Shown here in pieces: positions 45,696-56,549 of a stretch of 64,000 nucleotides of DNA. Position numbers and translations under genes: made by a program. The notes below the pieces were generated by a model. That model saw nothing but the letters and a program-made list of their open reading frames with translations, was not told the DNA's origin and ran no database searches. The stretch lies in contig CAXMMR010000007.1 of the NCBI GenBank assembly GCA_963692975.2, positions 1-64,000 of the forward strand. Direction: 5' to 3'. The first letter of the stretch is position 1. Each line of letters opens with the position of its first letter. This DNA is from CAXMMR01 sp963692975. Lineage in GTDB: Bacteria > Pseudomonadota > Alphaproteobacteria > Acetobacterales > Acetobacteraceae.

Positions 45696-47132
45696 TTGGA
45701 CCAGGCGCCACAGCCCGAGCAGACGCTCGACCCGCAGGATTGGGAGACCATCCGCGCGCTGGGCCATCGCATAATGGACGACATGGTCGACCACCTCGCC
45801 GGCCTGCGCTCGGGTCCCGTCTGGCGTCCAATGCCAGAGTCCGCTCGCGCCAGCTTCGAGCAGCCCCTGCCGCGCACCGCGACACCGCTCGCCGAAATCT
45901 ACGACGCCTTCGCCCGCACCATCGCGCCCTACGCCACCGGCAACACCCATCCGGGCTTCATGGGCTGGGTCCACGGCGGCGGCACCCCTGTCGGCATGCT
46001 CGCCGAGCTCCTTGCCGGCGCGCTGAACAGCAATCTCGGCGCCCGCGACCATGCCGGCGTCGTCGTCGAGCGCCAGGTCATCCGCTGGGCCGCCGAGATG
46101 GTCGGCATGCCGGCGACCACCTCCGGCCTGCTCGTCACCGGCTCCTCGATCGCCAACTTCATCGGCGTGCTGGTCGCCAGCCGCACCCGCCTCGGCCCCG
46201 CCGTCCGCGCCCACGGCCTCGCCGCCACCCCGCTGACCGCATACGCCTCCGCCGCCGCGCATGGCTGCGTCCCCCGCGCCCTCGACCTCGCCGGCCTCGG
46301 CACCGATGCGCTGCGAGCCATCCGCATCGACGCCGACCACCGCATCGACCTCGCCGCCTTGTCGAGCGCCATCGCCGAAGACCGCGCCGCCGGCCGCACC
46401 CCGTTCCTCCTCGTCGGCACCGCCGGCAGCGTCGATTGCGGCGCCGTCGACGACCTCGCCGCCCTGGCCGCCATCGCCAGGCGCGAAAACCTCTGGTTCC
46501 ACGTCGACGGCGCGTTCGGCGCCACCGCCTGCCTCTCCCCCACCTACCGCCCGCTCCTGCGGGGGATCGAGCACGCCGACAGCCTCGCCTTCGACTTCCA
46601 CAAATGGGCGCAGGTGCCCTACGACGCCGGCTGCATCCTGGTGCGCGACCCGCAGGCCCAGCTCGACACCTTCGCCCAGAACCTCGCCTACCTTGCCCGC
46701 GAGCCCCGCGGCCTCGCCGGCGGCCACCCCTGGCCCTGCGACATGGGCCCCGACCTCTCCCGCGGCTTCCGCGCCCTGAAGGTCTGGATGACGCTCGCAA
46801 CTTACGGCGCCGACCGCCTCGGCGCCGTCGTCGACCGCGCCTGCGCCGTCGCCCGTCACCTCGCCGCCCGCATCGATGCCGACCCAACCCTGCAGCGCGT
46901 CGCCCCGGTGGCGCTGAACATCGTCTGCTTCCGCGTCCGAGGCCTGGACGACGCCGCCCATCGCGAGCTGGTCGCCGACGTGCAGCTCAGCGGCATCGCC
47001 GCCCCGTCCACCACGGTGATCGACGGCCAAACCGTCGTGCGCGCGGCCATCGTCAACCATCGGACGCAGGAGCGTGACGTCGATGCCATGCTCGATGCCG
47101 TGGAGAAGGTAAGGCAAGGGCTCTGCCCTTGA
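45696..47132 (+). CDS. group II PLP-dependent decarboxylase (aromatic amino acid/glutamate type)
   Basis: The 478-aa enzyme shows NTHPGFMGWVHGGGTP, GLLVTGSSIANFIGVLVA, TAGSVDCGAVDDLAAL, WFHVDGAFGA and the PLP Lys in LAFDFHKWAQVPYDAGC. It belongs to the DDC/GAD/tyrosine-decarboxylase superfamily; the substrate cannot be read from the sequence. No ATG is available before the conserved N-terminus; TTG 45696 with GAAGGA 9 bp upstream is the best start. The C-terminal VRQGLCP and the stop are encoded by repeat A11. Confidence 0.85.
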   Translation: MDQAPQPEQTLDPQDWETIRALGHRIMDDMVDHLAGLRSGPVWRPMPESARASFEQPLPRTATPLAEIYDAFARTIAPYATGNTHPGFMGWVHGGGTPVGMLAELLAGALNSNLGARDHAGVVVERQVIRWAAEMVGMPATTSGLLVTGSSIANFIGVLVASRTRLGPAVRAHGLAATPLTAYASAAAHGCVPRALDLAGLGTDALRAIRIDADHRIDLAALSSAIAEDRAAGRTPFLLVGTAGSVDCGAVDDLAALAAIARRENLWFHVDGAFGATACLSPTYRPLLRGIEHADSLAFDFHKWAQVPYDAGCILVRDPQAQLDTFAQNLAYLAREPRGLAGGHPWPCDMGPDLSRGFRALKVWMTLATYGADRLGAVVDRACAVARHLAARIDADPTLQRVAPVALNIVCFRVRGLDDAAHRELVADVQLSGIAAPSTTVIDGQTVVRAAIVNHRTQERDVDAMLDAVEKVRQGLCP

Positions 47133-47253
47133 CCCGTCATGCGTAAGCATGCGCTTGCATCGCGGGGCCCGCGGCCTCAGACCCCAGTCACTTAAGTAAC
47201 GGAGTCCAGAGGCTATAGCCTCTGGTGGGGTCCAGGGGCAAAGCCCCTGGCCT
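47111..47253. repeat. family A repeat, copy A11
   Basis: CAAGGGC/GCCCTTG (inside the decarboxylase end), GGGGCCCGCGGCCTC, CCAGAGGC/GCCTCTGG and CCAGGGGC/GCCCCTGG. It ends about 17 bp before the malic enzyme start. Confidence 0.88.
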
Positions 47254-47269
47254 AAAAGGGGGGAGGCCA

Positions 47270-49561
<2,292 letters not shown>

Positions 49562-49566
49562 GGCAT

Positions 49567-49774
49567 GAAGGCGAGGGGCTTTGCCCCTCGACCCCATTAA
49601 AGGCGAAGCCTTTAAAATCCATTCCTTAGTCATGCCGGACCGAGTGAGGTCTGTGCCCGTGAGAAGAGGATTGATCGGCTTCGCCAAGCAAGATAGTGCC
49701 GGCATGAAGCCTAACCGGATACGGGTCTGGGGGCGCCGCCCCCAGCGGGTCGAGGGCAGAGCCCTCGCCTTCTT
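49567..49774. repeat. family A repeat, copy A12, long form
   Basis: GAGGGGC/GCCCCTC, ATTAAAGG/CCTTTAAAAT with ATCCATT, the core ATCGGCTTCGCCAAGCAAGA (49674-49693), TGGGGGC/GCCCCCA and CGAGGGC/GCCCTCG with CGCCTTCTT. It begins 5 bp after the maeB stop. Confidence 0.93.
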
Positions 49775-49978
49775 GCTAAGGCCTTACCTGTGGCAATGCC
49801 GCCCCGATCCGGCCGTGTTTTCGCCGCCGCACCCGTTCAGGTTGTTCAGACAATCGCATGGTGCTCATCTGTCGGAAAAGCCGGCACTGGCAATCGGGCG
49901 TTAACCTGTCCGCCGTAAGATCGCAGCAAACGCAGGCAAGCAGGCCTACGTCGGACATCAGGGACAGGGGCGAGCGTC
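49775..49978 (+). other. galU upstream region, no gene seen
   Basis: These 204 bp between repeat A12 and galU contain no credible ORF. They probably hold the galU promoter; I cannot identify -35/-10 boxes or an operator with confidence. Confidence 0.4.
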
Positions 49979-50851
49979 GTGAAAAAACTGGTCAAGGCCG
50001 TACTGCCCGTCGCCGGGCTCGGCACCCGGTTCCTGCCCGCCACCAAGGCGGCCGCCAAGGAAATGCTGCCGGTCGTCGACAAGCCGCTCATCCAGTATGC
50101 GATCGAGGAGGCGCGTGCCGCCGGCATCGAGCAGTTCTGCATGATCACCGGCCGCGGCAAGACCGCCCTGGTCGAGCATTTCGATGTCGCCTACGAACTG
50201 GAGGCGGTGCTGCGCCAGCGCGGCAAGCAGCGCGAGCTCGACATGCTGCGCGCCTCGCAGATGGCGCCCGGCTCGATCGTCACGGTGCGCCAGCAGGAGC
50301 CGCTCGGCCTCGGCCACGCAATCTGGTGCGCCCGCGCCTTCATCGGCGACGATCCGTTCGCGATCTTGCTGCCCGACGACCTCATCCTGTCCGAGACCTC
50401 CTGCACCAAGCAGCTCGCCGACGCCTACCGCGAAACCGGCGGCAACATCGTCGCCGTGACCGAGGTGCCGCGCGAGCATACCAATCGCTATGGCATCCTC
50501 GACATCGGCAGCGACGACGGCCGGCTGGTCGAGGTGCGCGGCCTGATCGAGAAGCCGGCGCCGGAGGAGGCGCCGTCCAACCTCTCGGTGATCGGCCGCT
50601 ACGTCTTGCTGCCGGACGTGATCCGCTACCTGGACCGCATGGAGCGTGGCGCCGGCAACGAGGTCCAGCTCACCGACGCGATGGCCAAGATGATCGGCCA
50701 CACGCCGTTCCACGGCCTGCGCTACGAGGGCCGGCGCTTTGACTGCGGCGACAAGGTCGGCTTCCTTGAGGCGCAGATCGCGTTCGCCCTCAAGCGCGAG
50801 GATCTCGGGCCGGCCGTGCGGGCCTTTCTGAAGAACTATCGCGATGCCTGA
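49979..50851 (+). CDS. galU: UTP-glucose-1-phosphate uridylyltransferase
   Basis: GalU makes UDP-glucose for polysaccharides. It has KAVLPVAGLGTRFLPATKAAAKEMLPVVDKPLIQ split here as the G-x-G-T-R-F loop and the KEMLP motif (the usual Pro before KEM is Ala), then ILLPDDLIL and the YEGRRFDCGDKVGFLEA C-terminal motif. It has 290 aa from GTG 49979. A phosphoglucomutase/phosphomannomutase follows after 20 bp, forming a nucleotide-sugar operon. Confidence 0.94.
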   Translation: MKKLVKAVLPVAGLGTRFLPATKAAAKEMLPVVDKPLIQYAIEEARAAGIEQFCMITGRGKTALVEHFDVAYELEAVLRQRGKQRELDMLRASQMAPGSIVTVRQQEPLGLGHAIWCARAFIGDDPFAILLPDDLILSETSCTKQLADAYRETGGNIVAVTEVPREHTNRYGILDIGSDDGRLVEVRGLIEKPAPEEAPSNLSVIGRYVLLPDVIRYLDRMERGAGNEVQLTDAMAKMIGHTPFHGLRYEGRRFDCGDKVGFLEAQIAFALKREDLGPAVRAFLKNYRDA

Positions 50852-50871
50852 GCCAGGATGAGCAATCAAGC

Positions 50872-52290
50872 ATGAGCACCAGCACATACAGCCACCAGTT
50901 CGATCCGACGACGCTGCGCGAGTACGACATACGCGGGATCGTCGGCAAGACGCTGCATGCCGCCGACGCGTTCGCCATCGGCCGCGTCTTCGGCTCGATC
51001 GTGAGCGAGGCCGGCGGCAAGACGGTCGCTGTCGGCTATGACGGGCGGCTCTCCTCGCCGGACCTCGAGCCGGCGCTCGTCTCCGGCCTCAAGGCGAGCG
51101 GCATCGAGGTGCTGCGCGTCGGCTGCGGACCGACGCCGATGCTCTATTTTGCCGCCACCACCCTCGAGACCGCCGGCGGCATCATGGTCACCGGCAGCCA
51201 CAACCCGCCGGACTATAACGGCTTCAAGATGATGATCGGCCGCAAGCCGTTCTTCGGCGAGCGCATCCGCGAGGTCGGCGAACGCGCCGCCGCCGGCCGC
51301 GTCGTCGCTGAGGCTGAGGGCAGCGACCGCTTCATCGACATCGGCCAGGACTACGTCACGCGCCTGCTCAGCGACTGGGACGGCGGCGACCGCATTCTCA
51401 AGGTGGTCTGGGACAACGGCAACGGCGCCGCCGGCGAGATGCTGACCCGCCTGGTCGCCTCGCTGCCCGGCGAGCACACCGTGCTGAACGGCGCCATCGA
51501 CGGCAACTTTCCGGCCCACCATCCGGACCCGACAGTGCCGAAGAACCTCGAGCAGCTGATCGCGAAGGTGGCCGAGCAGGGCGCCGACCTCGGCATCGCC
51601 TTCGACGGCGATGCCGACCGCATCGGCGTCGTGGACGACAAGGGCGGCATCCTGTTCGGCGACCAGCTGCTGGTCGTGCTCGGCCGAGACGTGCTGGCCG
51701 CCAATCCTGGTGCCACGATCATCGCCGACGTGAAGGCGAGCCAGGTTCTGTTCGACGCCCTGGCCGAGGCCGGCGGCAAGCCGCTGATGTGGAAGACCGG
51801 GCACAGCCTGATCAAGGCGAAGATGGCCGAGACCGGCGCGCCCCTCGCCGGCGAGATGTCGGGCCACGTCTTCTTTGCCGACAAGTGGTATGGCTTCGAC
51901 GACGCGCTCTATGCCGCCGTTCGCCTGCTCGGCATCGTCGCCCGCATGGATGGCAAGCTGAGCGCCGTGCGCGAGGCGCTGCCGCACGTCATCAACACGC
52001 CCGAGCTGCGCTTCAACTGCGAGGACACCCGCAAGTTCGGCGTGATCGAGGAGGTCGCCGGACGACTGAAGGCGGCCGGCGCCAAGGTCTCCGACATCGA
52101 CGGCGTGCGGGTGCAAACGCCGGATGGCTGGTGGCTGCTGCGCGCCTCCAACACCCAGGCGGTCCTGGTCGCTCGCTGCGAGGCCACCAGCGATGAGGGG
52201 CTCGAACGACTGAAATCCGCGCTGGTCGAGCAGCTCGAGTCCTCAGGCCTGGCGGCTCCCGACTTTTCAGGCGAGAACGCGGGACATTAG
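50872..52290 (+). CDS. phosphomannomutase/phosphoglucomutase
   Basis: The 472-aa alpha-D-phosphohexomutase has FREYDIRGIVG-like entry (LREYDIRGIVG), the phosphoserine loop VTGSHNPPDYNGFK, the metal loop FDGDADRIG and the sugar loop EMSGHVFF, and ends with the phosphate loop RASNTQAVLVARCEA. AlgC/PgmG-type enzymes interconvert Glc-6-P/Glc-1-P and Man-6-P/Man-1-P. It supplies Glc-1-P to GalU encoded just upstream. Repeat A13 starts at its stop. Confidence 0.9.
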   Translation: MSTSTYSHQFDPTTLREYDIRGIVGKTLHAADAFAIGRVFGSIVSEAGGKTVAVGYDGRLSSPDLEPALVSGLKASGIEVLRVGCGPTPMLYFAATTLETAGGIMVTGSHNPPDYNGFKMMIGRKPFFGERIREVGERAAAGRVVAEAEGSDRFIDIGQDYVTRLLSDWDGGDRILKVVWDNGNGAAGEMLTRLVASLPGEHTVLNGAIDGNFPAHHPDPTVPKNLEQLIAKVAEQGADLGIAFDGDADRIGVVDDKGGILFGDQLLVVLGRDVLAANPGATIIADVKASQVLFDALAEAGGKPLMWKTGHSLIKAKMAETGAPLAGEMSGHVFFADKWYGFDDALYAAVRLLGIVARMDGKLSAVREALPHVINTPELRFNCEDTRKFGVIEEVAGRLKAAGAKVSDIDGVRVQTPDGWWLLRASNTQAVLVARCEATSDEGLERLKSALVEQLESSGLAAPDFSGENAGH

Positions 52291-52500
52291 GAAGGCCAGG
52301 GGCTTTGCCCCTGGACCCCATTAAAGGCGGAGCCTTTAAAATCCGTTTGTTAGTCGTGCAATGCGACGAACGCAGCGCTTGCGAGGAAACAATCGATCGG
52401 CTTCGCGAAGTAAGACGTGACGTGGCTAAGTAATTTCGTAGATGGGGTCTTGGGCCCCGGGCCCCAGCGGAGTCCAGAGGCAGAGCCTCTGGCCTTCCTT
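52290..52500. repeat. family A repeat, copy A13, archetype
   Basis: Complete: AAGGCCAGGGGC/GCCCCTGG, ATTAAAGG/CCTTTAAAAT with ATCCGTTTGTTA, core ATCGGCTTCGCGAAGTAAGA (52393-52412), TGGGCCC/GGGCCCCA and CCAGAGGC/GCCTCTGG with GGCCTTCCTT. It lies between the convergent phosphohexomutase and entericidin genes. Confidence 0.95.
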
Positions 52501-52511
52501 CACCCAAATCG

Positions 52512-52664
52512 TTACTGGGTCGCCTTCTTGGCCGTGTCCGTAATGCCCTGGCCAGCAGCGGAGATGTCCTTGCCGGCGCCGGCCGTCGTGTTGCAGGCGC
52601 TCAGGCTGAGCACGGACCCGAGCAGCAATGCCGTCGTCAGCAGCGTTGCAAGAAACTTCACCAT
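52512..52664 (-). CDS. entericidin-like small lipoprotein
   Basis: This is a 50-aa lipoprotein of the EcnA/EcnB family: a hydrophobic signal (FLATLLTTALLLGSVLSLSAC) and a short mature part NTTAGAGKDISAAGQGITDTA, typical of entericidins. ATG 52664 is placed 7 bp after GGAGG; ATG 52667 is also possible. In enterobacteria EcnB is a bacteriolytic lipoprotein antagonised by EcnA; here only one copy is present and its role is unknown. Confidence 0.85.
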   Translation of the reverse strand: MVKFLATLLTTALLLGSVLSLSACNTTAGAGKDISAAGQGITDTAKKATQ

Positions 52665-52785
52665 CATAGAACCTCCATAAGCGCCGAGGTGAGGCCTCGT
52701 CGACCGGAGCATCATACGTCAGCGGACAGCCTTTTGTTACGGGCGTGCTTGCGTTCGGCCACCACTGTTGCGCGAGTGCAGCAGG

Positions 52786-52878
52786 TGGCGGAGGCGGATG
52801 GGAATCGAACCCACCACCCGCTATGGGCGGGCCAACGGTTTTGAAGACCGCAGGGGCCACCAGGCCCCGATCGCCTCC
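52786..52878 (-). tRNA. selC: tRNA-Sec (UCA)
   Basis: On the minus strand the 93-nt RNA has the long acceptor stem GGAGGCG/CGCCTCC, an extended D stem (GGGGCC...GGCCCC), an anticodon loop CTTCAAA with anticodon UCA, a long variable arm (GGCCCGCCCATAGCGGG) and T arm GGTTCGATTCC, with CCA encoded. These are the hallmarks of selenocysteine tRNA. It lies downstream of selA-selB on the same strand. Confidence 0.96.
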
Positions 52879-52905
52879 GTCTTCTGAGACTGGGAAGAGA
52901 GACAG

Positions 52906-53216
52906 GCAAGGCAAGGGGCGTTGCCCCTTGACCCCATCGAAGGCGAAGCCTTTGAAATCCAGTAGTACGCTATTCGCTTTGCACTTCGGGCCGCAACGGA
53001 CAAACTGCGCGTCGTGAGCGACATCGAAACGCAATCATCATGTGGCTGAATCACAGCGCTAAACCTGTCTTGCCTATAGGCAAGATTACCAGATGTTAAC
53101 GATCGGCGTCTTTCTTCATGGTCGGGGTCTGGGGCCTCCCGGCCCCAGCGTCGGGACCCATAGCACAGGTGCGATGGGCGCCCGGGTCCAGGGCAGAGCC
53201 CTGACCGTCTTTCTTT
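52906..53216. repeat. family A repeat, copy A14, longest
   Basis: CAAGGGGC/GCCCCTTG, CGAAGG/CCTTTGAAATCCA, a long spacer of about 170 bp, GGGGCC/GGCCCC, CCCATAGCAC/GTGCGATGGG and CAGGGC/GCCCTG with CTTTCTT at the selB stop. It fills nearly all of the 336 bp between selC and selB; the only other feature there is a 16-bp palindrome. Confidence 0.88.
53069..53084. promoter_or_regulatory. 16-bp perfect palindrome between selC and selB
   Basis: CTTGCCTATAGGCAAG is fully self-complementary and lies in the unconserved spacer of repeat A14, about 190 bp upstream of selC as transcribed. It might be an operator for selC or a remnant; no binding protein can be named. Confidence 0.3.
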
Positions 53217-55113
53217 AAGCGAGCACCCGCCGATCCGCCACGCGTCGGGTGAACCGCACGCTGTCCAGGTGCTCCAGCAGCGGCACGGCGTGCTTGCGGG
53301 TGATGCCGAGCGCTCGGCCGGCCTCGCCGGTCAGCAGCCCGCCGCCGCCCAGCAGCGGCGCCAGCTGCCGTTTCGCGTCCTCGATCGCCTCCGGATGGAA
53401 CAGGAAATCGCGCTTCTGCACCCGGTCCGACGCCTGGATCAGCGCCCCCTGCGTGACCAGCCGGTTGAGCACCGGCAGCAGCCTCGCATCGGCGCGCGCC
53501 AGCTCGCTGCGGTCCGGCGGCGCCAGTCCGCTGCTCCTGATCAACGTCATGATGCGGTCGCTGAGTGTCCCGCTCTCCTCGGCGCGCCGCTGCTCGCGCG
53601 CCGCCGAGACGATCACGAGCGAGCTGCCCGCCGCCTGCACACGGCCCGCCGCAACCAGCCGCGCCTCCGCCTCGGCCAGCACCTCCGCCCCGACCTGCGG
53701 CAACGCCGCCGCCAGCCGCGCTCGCCCGATGCCTGCGTCCCCGGCCTCCGCCACCAGCCTGCCGACCGCGCTCGCCGCCTGCAGCAGCGCCGGCTCTGCG
53801 ATCGCGACGCCGCGCAGCACCGCCACCGGCGCGCCCTGCAACGCCGCCGCCGCGCGGACCGTGCCGAGCCCGGCCTGGCGCGCCGCCTCGGCCAGGCGGA
53901 TGCCGGTCATCCCGGCCGCCGCCACCGCGTCGCGCACCACCTCCGCAGGCTCCGCCTGCGAGAGCCGCCCGAGCCGGACCAGAGTTGCGGTATTTCGCCT
54001 CTTCAGACGCCGCGATGCCGGCTCCAGCACCTGGCCGCCACCCAGCGTCAGCGCCGGCGAGGCCTGACGCAGCACCGCCCGACCGCGCGCCGGCAGCACC
54101 ACCGGCGGCTCGCAATGCAGCTGCGCCAGCCCGGACCCGCCCGGCTCCAGACTGTCCGCGTCAAGCAGGCGCAGCCGCGCCGCGGTCTCGCCGGTGCCGC
54201 CCAGCACCACCAGCCGCTCGCCGCTGCGCACCGCCCGCGGCGCACTCCGCACCACCTCCAGCGCCACGGTGATCCAGTCCGCCGGCGCCAGGCTGCCGGG
54301 CGTCGCCAACGCCATGCCGTGCCGAACCTCTGCCGCCGCGACGTCGCGCAGGTTCACCGCCACACGCTGCCCAGGCTCCGCCGCCGAGACCTTGGCGCCA
54401 TGCACCTGCAACCCGCGCAGCCGCACCGCCCGCCCGTCGGGCAGCAAACTCATCGTCTCCCCCGCCGTCAGCCGGCCATGGCGCAGCGTCCCCGTCACCA
54501 CGGTGCCATGCCCGGCGACGCTGAACGCCCGGTCGATCGGCAGCCAGGCAAAGCCGTCATCCTCGACCATCGCCGAGCCGGCCGCGAGTGCTGCCAGCGC
54601 CGCCGCAACCGCGCCCACCCCGTCGCCGCTCAGCGCCGAGCAGACGACAGGCGGCGGGCAGGCGATGCCGCGGCTTGCCAGCAGCGCCGCTCCGGCCGCC
54701 CCCACCTCGCTCGGGCGCCCCGCCTCCACCCGGTCGCTGCGCGTCACCGCGACGACGCCGCGCCGCAGCCCGAGCAGGCTCGCGACCTCGAGATGCTCGA
54801 CCGTCTGCGGCTTGATCCCCTCGCCGGCGTCGACGCAGAGCAGCACGCCGCCGATACCGGCCGCACCCGCGACCATCGTGCGCACAAATCGCTCATGCCC
54901 CGGCATGTCGATCAGGTCGATGGTGGCGTCGCCGGCCTGCAGGTGCGCAAAGCCGAGCGCGATCGAGATGCCGCGCCGCCGCTCCTCGGCCAGCCGGTCG
55001 GTCTCCATGCCCGTGAGCGCCCGCACCAGCGCCGTCTTGCCATGGTCGACATGGCCCATCACGCCGATGACGAGACGCCGCTCCACCGCCGGTCGGCCTA
55101 CACTCCCCGGCAT
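53215..55113 (-). CDS. selB: selenocysteine-specific elongation factor SelB
   Basis: SelB brings Sec-tRNA to UGA codons marked by a SECIS hairpin. The GTPase domain has G1 GHVDHGKT (20-27), G3 DMPGHE and G4 TRSD; EF-Tu-like domains II-III follow, and the C-terminal 250 residues are winged-helix domains (LLTGEAGRALGITRKHAVPLLEHLD is the last) that bind SECIS RNA. The length of 632 aa is normal. ATG 55113 overlaps the end of selA by 16 bp; GTG 55086 is an alternative. Confidence 0.93.
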   Translation of the reverse strand: MPGSVGRPAVERRLVIGVMGHVDHGKTALVRALTGMETDRLAEERRRGISIALGFAHLQAGDATIDLIDMPGHERFVRTMVAGAAGIGGVLLCVDAGEGIKPQTVEHLEVASLLGLRRGVVAVTRSDRVEAGRPSEVGAAGAALLASRGIACPPPVVCSALSGDGVGAVAAALAALAAGSAMVEDDGFAWLPIDRAFSVAGHGTVVTGTLRHGRLTAGETMSLLPDGRAVRLRGLQVHGAKVSAAEPGQRVAVNLRDVAAAEVRHGMALATPGSLAPADWITVALEVVRSAPRAVRSGERLVVLGGTGETAARLRLLDADSLEPGGSGLAQLHCEPPVVLPARGRAVLRQASPALTLGGGQVLEPASRRLKRRNTATLVRLGRLSQAEPAEVVRDAVAAAGMTGIRLAEAARQAGLGTVRAAAALQGAPVAVLRGVAIAEPALLQAASAVGRLVAEAGDAGIGRARLAAALPQVGAEVLAEAEARLVAAGRVQAAGSSLVIVSAAREQRRAEESGTLSDRIMTLIRSSGLAPPDRSELARADARLLPVLNRLVTQGALIQASDRVQKRDFLFHPEAIEDAKRQLAPLLGGGGLLTGEAGRALGITRKHAVPLLEHLDSVRFTRRVADRRVLA

Positions 55114-56486
55114 GCCGCCTCGATCGCCTCGCCCAGCGGCGGCAGCTCGTCGTCGGCGATCGCGATCATGTCGAGCAGCACCAGCCCGTCGGCAATCCGC
55201 CCGACCACCGCCGGCGAGCCCGCCCGCAGCGCCGCCGCCAGGGCCTCTGCGCCAACACCCTCGACCGCCAGGCTGACCGCCACCGACGGGATGGCCGCCT
55301 CGGGCAACGCGCCGCCGCCCGCGCGCGCCGTGCTCGGCTCGATCCGGTAGAGCATCGCGGCCGGCAGCCTCGCCGCCACCCGCTCCGCCCGCGACCGCAG
55401 CACCTCGACCGGCTGGCCCAGCATCCGCAGCACGGGCACCGCCTCGCTCTGCCCCTCCGCATACAGCCGTAGCGTCGCGTCGAGCGCCGCCAGGCACAGC
55501 TTGTCCGCCCGCAGCGCCCGCATCAGCGGATGCCGCCGCAACCGGTCGATCGCCTCGGCGCGCCCGACCAGCATCCCCGCCTGCGGCCCGCCAAGCAGCT
55601 TGTCGCCGCTGAACGTCACCACGTCGGCGTCGGCCGCCACCGCCTCCTGCACCGTCGGCTCCGGGCTGCCGGTCGCGCCGGCAAGCCGCACCAGGCTGCC
55701 GCTGCCAAGGTCCTCGACCAGCATCAGCCCACGCTCGCGCGCCAGCCCCGCCAAGGCCGCCAGCGGCGTCGCCTCGGTGAAGCCGATGATCCGGTAATTG
55801 CTCTGGTGCACGCTGAGCAGCACCCGGCTCGCCGGCGTGACCGCCCGCGCATAGTCCGCCAGCCGGGTGCGGTTGGTGGTGCCGACCTCGACCAGCCGGG
55901 CGCCCCCTTGCTCGATCACCTCCGGGATGCGAAATCCGCCGCCGATTTCCACCAGCTCGCCGCGGGAGACGATCACCTCGCCCGACGCCGCCAGGCCGGC
56001 AAGCGCCAGCAGGATCGCCGCCGCGCCGTTATTGACCACCAGCGCCGCCTCGGCGCCGGTCAGCCGGCACAGCGCCGTCTCCACCGCGCCGCCCCGCCGG
56101 CCGCGCGCGCCCGTTTCAAGGTCGAACTCGAGATCGCAATACCCGCCCGCCACCGCCGCGACCGCCTCGACCGCCAGCTCGGCCAGCGGCGCCCGCCCAA
56201 GATTGGTGTGCAGCACGATCCCGGTGCCGTTGATCACCGCCCGTAGACCCGGCGCCTCCTCCGCCTGCAGACGCGCCAGCGCCGCCGCCTCGATGCCGCC
56301 CGCGGCACCCTCCGCGCCACCGCCCAGCAGCCGCCGCCGCTCCTCCGCCACCGCCCATCGCAACGCTGCCGTCACCCTGGCCGCCGCTCGGCCGCGCCGC
56401 ATCGCCTCGGCCGCCTCGCCCCGCAGCAACGCGTCGAGCTGCGGCAGCGCCCGCAACCTTGACGCCGCCTCCTCTGTTGCCGACAC
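55098..56486 (-). CDS. selA: L-seryl-tRNA(Sec) selenium transferase
   Basis: SelA converts Ser-tRNA(Sec) to Sec-tRNA(Sec) with selenophosphate. Motifs are VINGTGIVLHTNLGRAPLAE, VNNGAAAILLAL and the PLP Lys in TFSGDKLLGGPQAG. The start is GTG 56486 with AGGAGG just upstream, giving 462 aa (E. coli 463). It is divergent from selD across 63 bp and overlaps selB. Confidence 0.95.
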   Translation of the reverse strand: MSATEEAASRLRALPQLDALLRGEAAEAMRRGRAAARVTAALRWAVAEERRRLLGGGAEGAAGGIEAAALARLQAEEAPGLRAVINGTGIVLHTNLGRAPLAELAVEAVAAVAGGYCDLEFDLETGARGRRGGAVETALCRLTGAEAALVVNNGAAAILLALAGLAASGEVIVSRGELVEIGGGFRIPEVIEQGGARLVEVGTTNRTRLADYARAVTPASRVLLSVHQSNYRIIGFTEATPLAALAGLARERGLMLVEDLGSGSLVRLAGATGSPEPTVQEAVAADADVVTFSGDKLLGGPQAGMLVGRAEAIDRLRRHPLMRALRADKLCLAALDATLRLYAEGQSEAVPVLRMLGQPVEVLRSRAERVAARLPAAMLYRIEPSTARAGGGALPEAAIPSVAVSLAVEGVGAEALAAALRAGSPAVVGRIADGLVLLDMIAIADDELPPLGEAIEAACRGV

Positions 56487-56549
56487 GAGCCCTCCTGCGC
56501 ACGACCAACGTCGCGCCGCCGTATCTGGGGTGATCAGCAGGAGAGCGCC

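Noticed and set aside
44103..47132. A 1009-codon open frame on the plus strand covering the photolyase region and the decarboxylase
   Set aside because: The first 530 codons are antisense to a conserved photolyase and are Arg/His-rich. Only the part from 45696 on is a real protein.
52290..53216. A CRISPR array or tRNA-linked integration site around selC
   Set aside because: The repeats are palindromic family A elements without regular spacer length, and there is no integrase or att duplication.
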